In this document: positions 1 through 7,600 of the stretch, one piece after another
Numbering within the stretch: position 1 is the first letter of the stretch
Layout of the letters: each line of letters starts with the position of its first letter
Assembly: GCA_029857855.1 (NCBI GenBank)
Contig: JAOUGG010000015.1
Span: forward strand, 1-13,525
DNA: 13,525 nucleotides
From: Acidimicrobiia bacterium
Lineage (GTDB): Bacteria; Actinomycetota; Acidimicrobiia; Acidimicrobiales; SZUA-35
Reading direction: 5' to 3'
Made by a program: the position numbers and the translations under genes
The notes under the pieces: model-generated
Seen by the model: only the letters and a program-made list of their open reading frames with translations
What the model was told of the DNA's origin: nothing
Database searches by the model: none

Positions 1-110
1 GAATTGGCAGCAATCCCGCGCACCACCAGCGCGAAATCCCTACCTGATCCGCTCCGGCCAAACCCACCCAATAGTCAATGGCTTGGCCCGCAGGCGCGGA
101 GTGCGGCACC

Positions 111-1736
111 ATGGTGGCCATGTCGCAGCCCTTGAACAGCACCATGCAGCATTTTCCGCTGACGGTGTCCTACATCTTTCGCCACGGCCGCACCATCCAC
201 GCCGACTCGGCGATCATCACTTGGACCGACGAGGGGCCGGTGTCGGCAACCTACGCCGAGGTGGCCGACCGGGCCGATCGTCTGGCCGCAGCACTGACGC
301 GGCTCGGTGTCGGCGTCGGCGACCGGGTGGGGACCTTCTGCTGGAACAACCAGCACCACCTCGAGGCCTACATGGCCGTCCCGTCGATGGGTGCGGTACT
401 CCACACGCTCAACATACGCCTGTTCCCCGAACAGCTGGCCTATGTGGTCAACCACGCGGCGGACAGGGTCATCATCGTCGACGGCTCGTTGGCTCCCCTT
501 CTGGCCAGGGTGCGCGACGAGCTGAGGACCGTCGAGCACATCATCACCGCGGGCGCCGGCGACTTCGCCGGCCTCGGCGAGACGCTCGATCTGGATGAAC
601 TGCTCGCCGCCGAGGATGGCGGGTTCGAGTACCCGGAGGTCGACGAGTGGTCGGCCGCCGCCATGTGCTACACGAGCGGCACGACCGGCAACCCGAAGGG
701 TGTCGCCTACTCCCACCGCTCCACCTATCTCCACTCCTTCGGTGTGAACGCCACCAGGGCGCTCGGCCTCACGATGGACGATCGACTCCTCGTGATCGTG
801 CCCATGTTCCACGCCAACGCCTGGGGTATGCCCTATGCCGGCTGGCTGACCGGAGCCGACATGGTCATGCCTCAGCAGTACCTACAGGCGGCGCCGCTGG
901 CCAAGATCATCGAAGCCACCAGACCCACCTATTCCGGTGCGGTGCCGACCGTGCTCAACGATCTGCTCCATAACCGGCCCGACGCCGACCTGAGCTCGAT
1001 CCGGGAGATCGTGTGCGGCGGTTCGGCCGTACCCGCCAGTCTCATGAGGGCCTACGACGACGTCTTCGGCGTCACCGTGGTGCAGGGATGGGGCATGACC
1101 GAGACCAGTCCACTGGCCGCCGTCGCCCGTATTCCCTCTGGCGTCGACCCGGCCGATGCCATGTCGTGGCGGGCCCGGACCGGTCGGGTTCTGGCGGGTG
1201 TCGAAGTGCGGATCTGCGACGACGGCGGCAACGAACTGCCGTGGGACGGCGAGGCCCAGGGCGAGATCGAGATCCGAGGTCCGTGGATCACGGGCAGCTA
1301 CTACCTCGACAACGACGACGAGAAGTTCCGGGACGGCTGGCTCCGGACGGGCGATGTCGGCTCCGTCGAGCCGAACGGCTTCATCCAGATCTCCGACCGG
1401 GCGAAGGACGTCATCAAGTCGGGCGGTGAGTGGATCTCGAGCGTGGATCTGGAGAACGAGTTGATGGGGCACCCCGACATCGTCGAGGCTGCCGTGGTTG
1501 GCGTACCCGACGACCGGTGGGACGAACGGCCACTGGCCTGCGTCGTGCTCGCCCAGGGAGCGGCGCCCGACCCGGCCGGGCTACGGGCCTTCCTCGAACC
1601 CAAGGTGGCGAAGTGGTGGCTGCCCGATCGGTGGAGTTTCATCGCCGAGGTGCCGAAGACCTCGGTCGGCAAGTTCGACAAGAAGGTCCTGCGCCGCCAG
1701 TTCGCCGACGCCGAGCTGGAGGTCGTCGAGACCTGA
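111..1736 (+). CDS. Fatty-acid/acyl-CoA ligase (AMP-binding, ANL superfamily)
   Basis: Activates a carboxylic acid, probably a medium- or long-chain fatty acid, with ATP to an acyl-adenylate and transfers it to CoA; cytosolic. Counting from ATG 111 (541 aa, normal for the family), the adenylation core motifs appear in order: P-loop YTSGTTGNPKG at about 187-197, PMFHANAWG at 231-239, GWGMTE at 326-331, TGD at 413-415, the hinge DRAKDVIKSGGEWIS from about 429, and the C-terminal catalytic lysine in PKTSVGKFDKK (K521). The SGGEWIS hinge and PMFHANAWG are typical of AlkK/FadD-like fatty-acyl-CoA ligases, but chain length cannot be read from sequence. Start: ATG 78 is in frame, but ATG 111 has GGAGTG 7 nt upstream and is preferred; ATG 120 is a further option. 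No pathway partners lie beside it; it converges on the small gene at 1767. Family certain, substrate unknown. Confidence 0.95.
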   Translation: MVAMSQPLNSTMQHFPLTVSYIFRHGRTIHADSAIITWTDEGPVSATYAEVADRADRLAAALTRLGVGVGDRVGTFCWNNQHHLEAYMAVPSMGAVLHTLNIRLFPEQLAYVVNHAADRVIIVDGSLAPLLARVRDELRTVEHIITAGAGDFAGLGETLDLDELLAAEDGGFEYPEVDEWSAAAMCYTSGTTGNPKGVAYSHRSTYLHSFGVNATRALGLTMDDRLLVIVPMFHANAWGMPYAGWLTGADMVMPQQYLQAAPLAKIIEATRPTYSGAVPTVLNDLLHNRPDADLSSIREIVCGGSAVPASLMRAYDDVFGVTVVQGWGMTETSPLAAVARIPSGVDPADAMSWRARTGRVLAGVEVRICDDGGNELPWDGEAQGEIEIRGPWITGSYYLDNDDEKFRDGWLRTGDVGSVEPNGFIQISDRAKDVIKSGGEWISSVDLENELMGHPDIVEAAVVGVPDDRWDERPLACVVLAQGAAPDPAGLRAFLEPKVAKWWLPDRWSFIAEVPKTSVGKFDKKVLRRQFADAELEVVET

Positions 1737-1746
1737 TCCGCCGGCA

Positions 1747-1760
1747 GGCAACGCGTTGCC
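1747..1760. repeat. 14-bp perfect palindrome between convergent genes
   Basis: GGCAACGCGTTGCC is its own reverse complement and lies in the 30-bp gap between two convergent stop codons (1736 and 1767). As RNA it would give a 5-bp stem with a CGCG loop on either strand. No T-run follows on either side, so it may be a weak bidirectional terminator, a protein-binding site, or chance. Confidence 0.4.
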
Positions 1761-1766
1761 GTTCGT

Positions 1767-1922
1767 TCAGTTCGAACCGCCGGTGATCCCCGCACTGTCG
1801 ACGAACACGAAGAGCGCAATGGTCAGCAGCACCGCCAACAGCGCCAGCAGTATCCACTGCAGCGTGGCCCACCGATTGTGCCGAGCCCGTTCCGATGCCG
1901 ATCGCTTCGATCGCGTTGCCAC
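1767..1922 (-). CDS. Single-pass membrane microprotein, 51 aa, unknown function
   Basis: No family recognised. The first 20 residues are strongly basic (VATRSKRSASERARHNR), followed by one hydrophobic helix at about residues 23-41 (WILLALLAVLLTIALFVFV) and a ten-residue tail ending GITGGSN. By the positive-inside rule the N terminus should be cytoplasmic and the short tail outside. Start: GTG 1922 has AAGGGGGA just upstream (1926-1933). An in-frame GTG at 1979 would give 70 aa but lacks a good ribosome site. Codons end mostly in G/C like neighbouring genes, which supports real coding. It follows the M20 peptidase on the same strand after 96 bp, so it may be read through from it or from its own promoter (a TACCCT -10-like hexamer lies at 1982-1987). 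A cleaved secretion signal is unlikely because almost nothing would remain. Confidence 0.65.
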   Translation of the reverse strand: MATRSKRSASERARHNRWATLQWILLALLAVLLTIALFVFVDSAGITGGSN

Positions 1923-2018
1923 AAGTCCCCCTTGCCGCTTGTCGATTGCCGATTTGTTGCGTGAAGATCTCTGAAACACCCAGGGTAGCGAGGGATTTCA
2001 CCGTCTCGGGTCCACCGC

Positions 2019-3359
2019 TCAACCCAGAAGATCCCGAGCAACGCTCAACCAGAGGTTGGTCGTCAACCGCAACGACTCGACATCGATCCGCTCGTCGTGG
2101 CCGTGGAACCGCCGGCTGAAGTCGCCGGGATCCAGGTCCGGGCTGAACAGACCGGCTCCGTAGGCCACCGCACCCATCTGCCGGTACACCCTGGCATCGG
2201 TAAATCCCACGCTCATGCCCGGATTGAGGCGGGCCGACGGGAACTCGGCGGCCACTCCCCGCTCCAAGGCCTCCCACAGCGGATTGTCGCTACGCGAGAT
2301 CGACGCCGGATCGTTCATGATCACATCCACGTCGACCTTGTTCCACAGGTCGCCGAGCGCCTCCCGGAGATGTCCGGTGACCGACTCGGCGTCCTCGCCC
2401 GGCAGGGTTCTGATGTCGACCTCGAGATCGACCGTGTCGGGAATGACGTTGGTCTTCATACCACCGCCGTCGACGACGTTGGCCGAGAACGTGGTGTGGG
2501 TGCAGGCATGGAGAAATCCGGCCGACCCGGCATGGGGAAGGGATGCGAGCAACTCGTCGATCCGATCCTGGTCGCGCAGGGCGCCCTTCAGCTCGTCGTC
2601 GACGTTCAGGAAGTCGACCTGACCCGACCACAGCTCGGTGAATCGGGCCGGTGGCCGGTAGTCGGCCAGCCGCTGCACAACAGCCGCAGCCTTGACCAGT
2701 GCATTGTCGGTGCGAAAGGGCATCGAGCCGTGACCCGGGGTGCCGGTCACCCGAAGCCTTCGCCACGCCACCCCTTTCTCGGCGACGTTCACCGTGACGG
2801 CGGGGGCGTCAGGTGAGCCACCGTGGAGCCCGCCGTTCTCGGTGAGGACGTAGTCGGCCGCCATGGCGTCACGGTGGTTGTCGGCCATCCACTGGGCGCC
2901 GTACGCCGAACCGGCCTCCTCGTCGGCGACGGCGAAGTAGATGAGATCGCCGCTCGGGCGAAAGCCCTCCCTGGCCAGCGTTGTGAACGCCACCGCCATC
3001 GACGAGGTGATGTTCAGCATGTCGACCGCTCCCCGACCCCAGACCTCGCCGTCGATCAACTCACCACCGAAAGGATCGTGTGTCCAGCCGTCTGGGTTGA
3101 CGGGCACGACATCGGTGTGACCCATCAGACAGAGGCTCGGGGCGTCGGGGTCCCGTCCCTCGATGCGTGAAACGATCGAGACACGCCCCGGGTGGGCCTC
3201 GAACCGCTGAACCTCGAGACCCGACTCCTCCAGTACCGATGTCAGCACGTCGGCGTTGCGAACCTCGTGCCCGGAGTCGGCGTGACCGTCGTTGACACAG
3301 GCGTTCCGAATGAGTGTCTGCAGCAGTTCGACGGTTTGCGCCGTCGTCGAATCCGTCAT
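2019..3359 (-). CDS. M20/M25/M40-family zinc metallohydrolase (dipeptidase/deacylase-like)
   Basis: Predicted two-metal amidohydrolase that cleaves a peptide or N-acyl bond; 446 aa, the usual size, with no signal peptide, so cytosolic. Catalytic signatures are intact: metal-binding H81 with D83 in GHTDVVP, bridging D113 in GRGAVDM, the general base pair E147-E148 in ADEEAG, E174 in TENGG, H210 of the lid/dimerisation domain in GTPGHGSMP, and the C-terminal metal histidine in HGHDE (419-423). Family members include ArgE, DapE, carboxypeptidase G2-like enzymes and dipeptidases; none can be singled out, and no arginine or lysine biosynthesis genes lie nearby. Start: ATG 3359 has AAGG with 7-nt spacing (3367-3370). 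It is divergent from the SARP regulator across 176 bp and is followed on the same strand by the membrane microprotein. Confidence 0.93.
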   Translation of the reverse strand: MTDSTTAQTVELLQTLIRNACVNDGHADSGHEVRNADVLTSVLEESGLEVQRFEAHPGRVSIVSRIEGRDPDAPSLCLMGHTDVVPVNPDGWTHDPFGGELIDGEVWGRGAVDMLNITSSMAVAFTTLAREGFRPSGDLIYFAVADEEAGSAYGAQWMADNHRDAMAADYVLTENGGLHGGSPDAPAVTVNVAEKGVAWRRLRVTGTPGHGSMPFRTDNALVKAAAVVQRLADYRPPARFTELWSGQVDFLNVDDELKGALRDQDRIDELLASLPHAGSAGFLHACTHTTFSANVVDGGGMKTNVIPDTVDLEVDIRTLPGEDAESVTGHLREALGDLWNKVDVDVIMNDPASISRSDNPLWEALERGVAAEFPSARLNPGMSVGFTDARVYRQMGAVAYGAGLFSPDLDPGDFSRRFHGHDERIDVESLRLTTNLWLSVARDLLG

Positions 3360-3535
3360 GCCGCCACCTTAGTCACGCGCCGGCCGGGTGAAGCCAGCCT
3401 TGTCGCCATGTCCATCACCACCGGACCGGGGTATTTCTTCCCGCCGGGCACCAAGAACGGGCGGAACCTTGTCGAACCTACTAGATTTACGCCCGGTGGG
3501 TCCGCACTACAAAGGCTGGATTCACGCGACCACCC
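3360..3535. promoter_or_regulatory. Divergent intergenic region (peptidase / SARP regulator)
   Basis: This 176-bp spacer must carry promoters for both flanking genes. On + a TAGATT -10-like hexamer lies at 3482-3487, but no good -35 is at the right distance. On - no convincing pair was found beyond the ribosome-binding site next to 3359. The SARP protein upstream of it being self-regulating through this region is possible but not shown; I saw no clear pair of direct repeats of the SARP-box kind. Confidence 0.35.
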
Positions 3536-6500
3536 ATGACACCAAGCGCTGCCTCGTCTTCCGATCCCCAGAGTCTACTGCGTCCCGAGTTCTATCTGCT
3601 CGGGCCCGTCTCGGCGTGGATCGACGGCGCGGCCGTCTCGCTCGGCGGCCCCCGACAGGCCGCCGTCTTGGCCCGCCTGCTGCTCACCCCCCGTCACGTC
3701 GTCTCCCTCGACCAGTTCGTCGACAGCATCTGGGACAACAGGATCCCCAGTCGACCTGACGTCGCGATACGCAGCTACATCTCGAACCTTCGACGCCTCA
3801 TCGAGCCCGACCGTAAACAGCGGGGTCACGACAGCATCCTCACCAGTGCGTCGGCCGGTTACCGCCTCGACCTCGAGCCGTCGCAGATCGATTGGGTCCG
3901 TTTCGAACGCGCGGTCAACAACGCCAGAGCGATGCTGCACAACGGCGAGTACGCAGCGGCAACCGGTGAGCTGAGGGGCGCCAACACGCTGTGGCAGGGT
4001 GAGCCGTTGTCGGGTGTACCCGACTCGGAGTTCTTCTCGGCGCATCGCAACCGTCTCGAGGAGCTGCGGGCCGTCGCCCTCGAGTTCATGTACGAAGCGC
4101 AGCTCGGCCGGGGCGACCATCTCTCGGTTGCCGCGGACATCGAACAGGCCATCGCCGGACATCCGTTCCGGGAGCGGTTGACCGAGCTCGGCATGATCGC
4201 CCTGTACAGGTCCGGCCGCCAGTCGGCTGCGCTGGCGCTCGGCCAACAGCTTCGGCAGCGTCTGGTCGACTCGCTCGGCATCGATCCCAGTCCTCGCATC
4301 GCCAACATCGAACTCCAGATTCTCAACCATGACCCCCAGCTTCGGGAGCACCGACCCGATCCCGGACCGTCGCCCGGACCGTCGTCGAGGGGCAACGGCG
4401 GCTACGGCTCCGACGTGCTCGACGGGATCGATGGCGCCAACCCGGGTGGACGAGCGCTCGGCCACGACGACCTCGGCACACCGGCTGGAACACGGTCGGC
4501 CCGGATAACCGGGCAGTGGTTTCTCCGGCGACCCACCGACGGGGCCACGATCTTCGGACGGCATGAGGAGCTCGCCGAGATCGCCGCGCTGCGCGACCGT
4601 CTCGACGACGGTCGGCTGGCGGTTGCCGTCATCACCGGCGAACCGGGAGTGGGAAAGACCGCCCTCATGACCGAGGCGGCCAGGAGGCTGGCCTCCGATC
4701 GTGTACCGGTGACGACCGCGGTCGGCACCGAGTTCGCCGCTCCGAAGTTCTGGTTGTGGCGTCAGGTCGTGGCGGACCTGGCCAATCGCAAGCTGGGACC
4801 GGCGGTCGCCGACAGCCCTCGTGATCAGGCCCGATTCGCCCCGCTCCACGCGCTCGGCCCGAACATCGAAGGCGCCCTTGGGCTTGCCCCACCTTCGAGC
4901 GGAGCAGGCTACGACGACGAGGCCGTGATGATGGCGATCGTCGACTACGTCGGCGCAGTCGGCGAAGCGACGCCCTTGATCGTCGTCATCGACGATCTCC
5001 ACCGAGCCGACCAGCGATCCGTCGACACCCTTCGATATCTGATCTCCCGTCTCGGCCAGCTTCCGATGACGGTTCTCGTGGCCTGGCAGCAGGCGACGTT
5101 GCCACCCGAGCAGCCCCGCGGCCTCCGTGATCTGGCCACCTTGCCCCATGTCCTGCGTGTTGGGCTGGCCGGGCTCGATCTGACGGCGATCTGCGAACTC
5201 GCCGATCAACTCGACCAGCGCCTGGAGACCGCCGAAGCGCATGATCTGCGAGAGGCCACCGCAGGCAATCCGGCCCTCATTCAGGAACTCCTGCGCCGCC
5301 GGCAATCCGACGCCGGTGCCGACGGCGACACCGGCCAGCCGCTCCAGGAGTCGACCGTCGGCCAGATCGATCAACTGGGCGCCGCCGCCGATTGGATCCT
5401 GGCGGTTGCTGCCACCTTCGACGGTTCGTTCGCGCTCAAGTGGGTGGCCGACCTCGTCGAATCACCGCCGTCGGACTCGCCGCAAAGTGTTGTCGTCGAT
5501 CGGGGCCACTGCCGCGACATCATCAGAGCGGCGGTCTCCCAGGGGTTCCTGGTCGAGCTGCCCGACAGCGGCTGGTTCGAATTCAGGCATCGGATCATGC
5601 GCGAGGCCCTCGTCGAAACCCTCCTCGCCGTCGACCGGGCCTGGCTGCACGGCCACATCGGTCGCAGGTTTCTTGCCGAGGGCGACCGCCTCCGAGCGCT
5701 GTGCAACCTGGCCGCCGGTGCCAAGTCGGCCGACCGCACCGACGCCCTCGAACTCGGTCTCCGCCTGTCGGGTGCCGGTCCCGGGTTCGTCAGTCTCGGC
5801 GACGAGCATCTCGGTACGCTCGAATCACTCGCCCGAGCGGAGATCCATTCGGCCGAGTCCCGGAAATCGCCGGGTCCGCTCACCTGTCAGGCGGCGATCT
5901 TCCTCGGTTGGCGGGCCAACCAATACGGCGACCGGGCGACCGGCCAGCGGTGGGCCCGCTCGGCGCTCAAGCTGGCGTTGGCCGTCGTGGCCCCGCTCGG
6001 GCGCAGGTCGGCGAAGAAGTCCACGAGTAACGACCGGGATCTGCATCAACTCGGTGTGGCGGCTCTGAACGTCGCCGGCTTCTCGCCCCACCCCCAGCCC
6101 GGTGGCCGTCTCGTGATCGACCGGGATCGCGAGACGCTGGAGCTCCTGGAGCGAGCGGTCAGCGTGCTCCCGGCCGAAAGCGAGGCGCTTCCCGTTCTCG
6201 AGATCGAGCTGGAATGGCTGAGCGGCTCGTTGCGGCCGAGCAACGCGTCGCTCAAAAAGGCCAAGAGCCTCGTCGAGCAGGCCAGGGGAATCGACAAGCC
6301 CCTGGTCGCCGCAATGGCCACCCAGACGTTCCTGCGTCGGTTCGGCCGGGTGATCCCGACCAGCACCCGCATCGACTACGTCCACCGGGTCCTCGACGAG
6401 GACTCGAACCTGAGCGAACGCCTGATGCTGGGATTCGTCGAACATCAGGCGCTGCTGGAGCTCGGCCGTCTCCATGAAGCCGCCTCCCTCGTCCGTGGTC

Positions 6501-7255
6501 TGTGGACCGAGGCCAAGACACTCGGCAGCGAGGTCGACATCGGTGCCGCCCGGGTGCTCACAATCCGCCACTACCTCTGGACGGGCGAACTCGGCGAGGC
6601 CGAGCAGAGGCTCCGCAACCACACCTGGGCCGATCGACCGACACCGGTGGATCTCGCCGCCATTCAGGTCGAGCAGCGAACCGAGCTCGGGCGTCTCCTC
6701 GCTCAATCGGGCCACTTGGAGGCCACCAATCGGGAACTGATCCGATCGACCATGGAGCCGGCGACCAAAGCCGCCCTGCTGTGCCAGGTCGGTGATCTGG
6801 ATCGGGCGCAGGAGTTCCTCGATCTGGCGGTGGAGCGCATCACGATCGGCCGATCACGGTCGGTCGACGAGGCGGCCGTGGCTCGGGTGGCGACAGCCGC
6901 CTCGGTGCTTCAACGTCCCAGCGTGGCGGCGGCTGTGCTCTCCATGCTCGAGGATCTCGGCGACGAGATGTTGGTGACCAACAACAACTCGATCCTGCTC
7001 GGTCCGGCCAGCTACTACCTCGGTCTGGCGGCCTCGACCGTCGGGAGCCGCACGCTGGCCAACGAGGCCTTCGACCGGGCGGTGGCCAGCGCCCTCTCCA
7101 GCGGTGGAAAACCGCTCGCCGTCCAAGCCCTGGTGGCCCAGGCCAAGCAGGCGGCCGACTACACGGACCGGGACGAGGTCGAGACTCTTCTGCGTCAGGC
7201 CAAGGAACTGGCCGTCGGACTCGACCTCGGATGGCTCGATCGTCAGGTGATCTGA
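3536..7255 (+). CDS. AfsR/SARP-type regulator: BTAD DNA-binding module fused to AAA ATPase and helical-repeat tail
   Basis: Large one-protein transcriptional regulator, 1239 aa. Residues about 18-112 form an OmpR-like winged helix (LLGPVSAWIDG ... RQAAVLARLL ... YISNLRRLIE ... GYRL), followed by a bacterial transcriptional activation domain at about 117-265 (WVRFERAV ... LWQGEPL ... ELGMIALYRSGR). A Pro/Gly-rich linker at about 270-330 leads to an AAA/STAND-type ATPase: FGRHEEL at 340, Walker A GEPGVGKT at 368-375, Walker B LIVVIDDLHRAD at 481-492. The remaining 650 residues are alpha-helical, Ala/Leu-rich, consistent with TPR-like repeats. There is no LuxR-type helix-turn-helix at the C terminus, so DNA binding sits only at the N terminus, as in AfsR. 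Start: ATG 3536 is the only ATG after the in-frame TAG at 3482; no good ribosome site precedes it (AAAGG is 20 nt away). Signal and targets are unknown; no biosynthetic gene cluster is in the window. Confidence 0.93.
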   Translation: MTPSAASSSDPQSLLRPEFYLLGPVSAWIDGAAVSLGGPRQAAVLARLLLTPRHVVSLDQFVDSIWDNRIPSRPDVAIRSYISNLRRLIEPDRKQRGHDSILTSASAGYRLDLEPSQIDWVRFERAVNNARAMLHNGEYAAATGELRGANTLWQGEPLSGVPDSEFFSAHRNRLEELRAVALEFMYEAQLGRGDHLSVAADIEQAIAGHPFRERLTELGMIALYRSGRQSAALALGQQLRQRLVDSLGIDPSPRIANIELQILNHDPQLREHRPDPGPSPGPSSRGNGGYGSDVLDGIDGANPGGRALGHDDLGTPAGTRSARITGQWFLRRPTDGATIFGRHEELAEIAALRDRLDDGRLAVAVITGEPGVGKTALMTEAARRLASDRVPVTTAVGTEFAAPKFWLWRQVVADLANRKLGPAVADSPRDQARFAPLHALGPNIEGALGLAPPSSGAGYDDEAVMMAIVDYVGAVGEATPLIVVIDDLHRADQRSVDTLRYLISRLGQLPMTVLVAWQQATLPPEQPRGLRDLATLPHVLRVGLAGLDLTAICELADQLDQRLETAEAHDLREATAGNPALIQELLRRRQSDAGADGDTGQPLQESTVGQIDQLGAAADWILAVAATFDGSFALKWVADLVESPPSDSPQSVVVDRGHCRDIIRAAVSQGFLVELPDSGWFEFRHRIMREALVETLLAVDRAWLHGHIGRRFLAEGDRLRALCNLAAGAKSADRTDALELGLRLSGAGPGFVSLGDEHLGTLESLARAEIHSAESRKSPGPLTCQAAIFLGWRANQYGDRATGQRWARSALKLALAVVAPLGRRSAKKSTSNDRDLHQLGVAALNVAGFSPHPQPGGRLVIDRDRETLELLERAVSVLPAESEALPVLEIELEWLSGSLRPSNASLKKAKSLVEQARGIDKPLVAAMATQTFLRRFGRVIPTSTRIDYVHRVLDEDSNLSERLMLGFVEHQALLELGRLHEAASLVRGLWTEAKTLGSEVDIGAARVLTIRHYLWTGELGEAEQRLRNHTWADRPTPVDLAAIQVEQRTELGRLLAQSGHLEATNRELIRSTMEPATKAALLCQVGDLDRAQEFLDLAVERITIGRSRSVDEAAVARVATAASVLQRPSVAAAVLSMLEDLGDEMLVTNNNSILLGPASYYLGLAASTVGSRTLANEAFDRAVASALSSGGKPLAVQALVAQAKQAADYTDRDEVETLLRQAKELAVGLDLGWLDRQVI

Positions 7256-7439
7256 GCCGTTCAGAGACATCGCCCGCCTGTGCGTTGGGCGAAACTGCTC
7301 ACAAACCATCCAATCGGCTTCCAATGTTTCTGCAAGATCGGTGCTGCATAGTACATATCAGCGCATCGGCCCTTTCCGCCTGCTGGACCGATCAGGGCAA
7401 CTCGAGATCCGCCGCATATTCGTCTGCCCGCCGCGCTAA
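7256..7439 (+). other. Non-coding interval, possible long 3' UTR, leader or small RNA
   Basis: Together with the terminator and the following 100 bp this makes 345 bases without a credible gene. It is visibly richer in A/T than its surroundings. Two stem-loops can be drawn: CGCCC/GGGCG at about 7271-7291, and an 8-bp stem with one C-A mismatch at 7365-7372 with 7385-7392 around a 12-nt loop. I tried to match a c-di-GMP riboswitch, because the next gene is of the GGDEF-EAL type, and did not find its conserved core. The reading frame that spans it (from 7231) starts inside the SARP gene, runs through the terminator stem and has no coding character. Confidence 0.35.
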
Positions 7440-7500
7440 AGCCGGACCCGGTTGCTCACCATTCAAGGTCAGTCACCGGGTCCGGCTCTTTTTCCTTTTT
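7440..7500 (+). terminator. Strong intrinsic terminator
   Basis: A perfect 13-bp inverted repeat, AGCCGGACCCGGT (7440-7452) and ACCGGGTCCGGCT (7475-7487), encloses a 22-nt loop and is followed directly by CTTTTTCCTTTTT (7488-7500). The T-run exists only on +, so it ends + strand transcripts. It lies 184 bp past the SARP stop and about 100 bp before the EAL-type gene, so it either ends a long SARP 3' UTR, ends a separate small RNA, or attenuates transcription into the EAL-type gene. Confidence 0.88.
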
Positions 7501-7600
7501 ACTCATCCGGGGCCGTGATCAGGAAGAGGTTTTACCCACTCAGTTTGCTCTCGAACGGGCCGAAGTAAAGGAAGAACCACTGCTCTGCCTGAGAATCCCG

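Noticed and set aside
3575..5374. 599-codon open frame on - opposite the SARP regulator
   Set aside because: It is fully antisense to a protein with recognisable domains. In GC-rich DNA with strong third-position bias such long antisense frames are expected. Its translation shows no domain.
7231..7518. 95-codon open frame bridging the SARP stop and the terminator
   Set aside because: It starts inside the SARP gene, has no ribosome site, and its end is encoded by the terminator stem and T-run.
7256..7600. c-di-GMP riboswitch upstream of the EAL-type gene
   Set aside because: I looked because of the gene downstream, but the conserved core of the class I element is not visible. Only a terminator and simple hairpins are supported.
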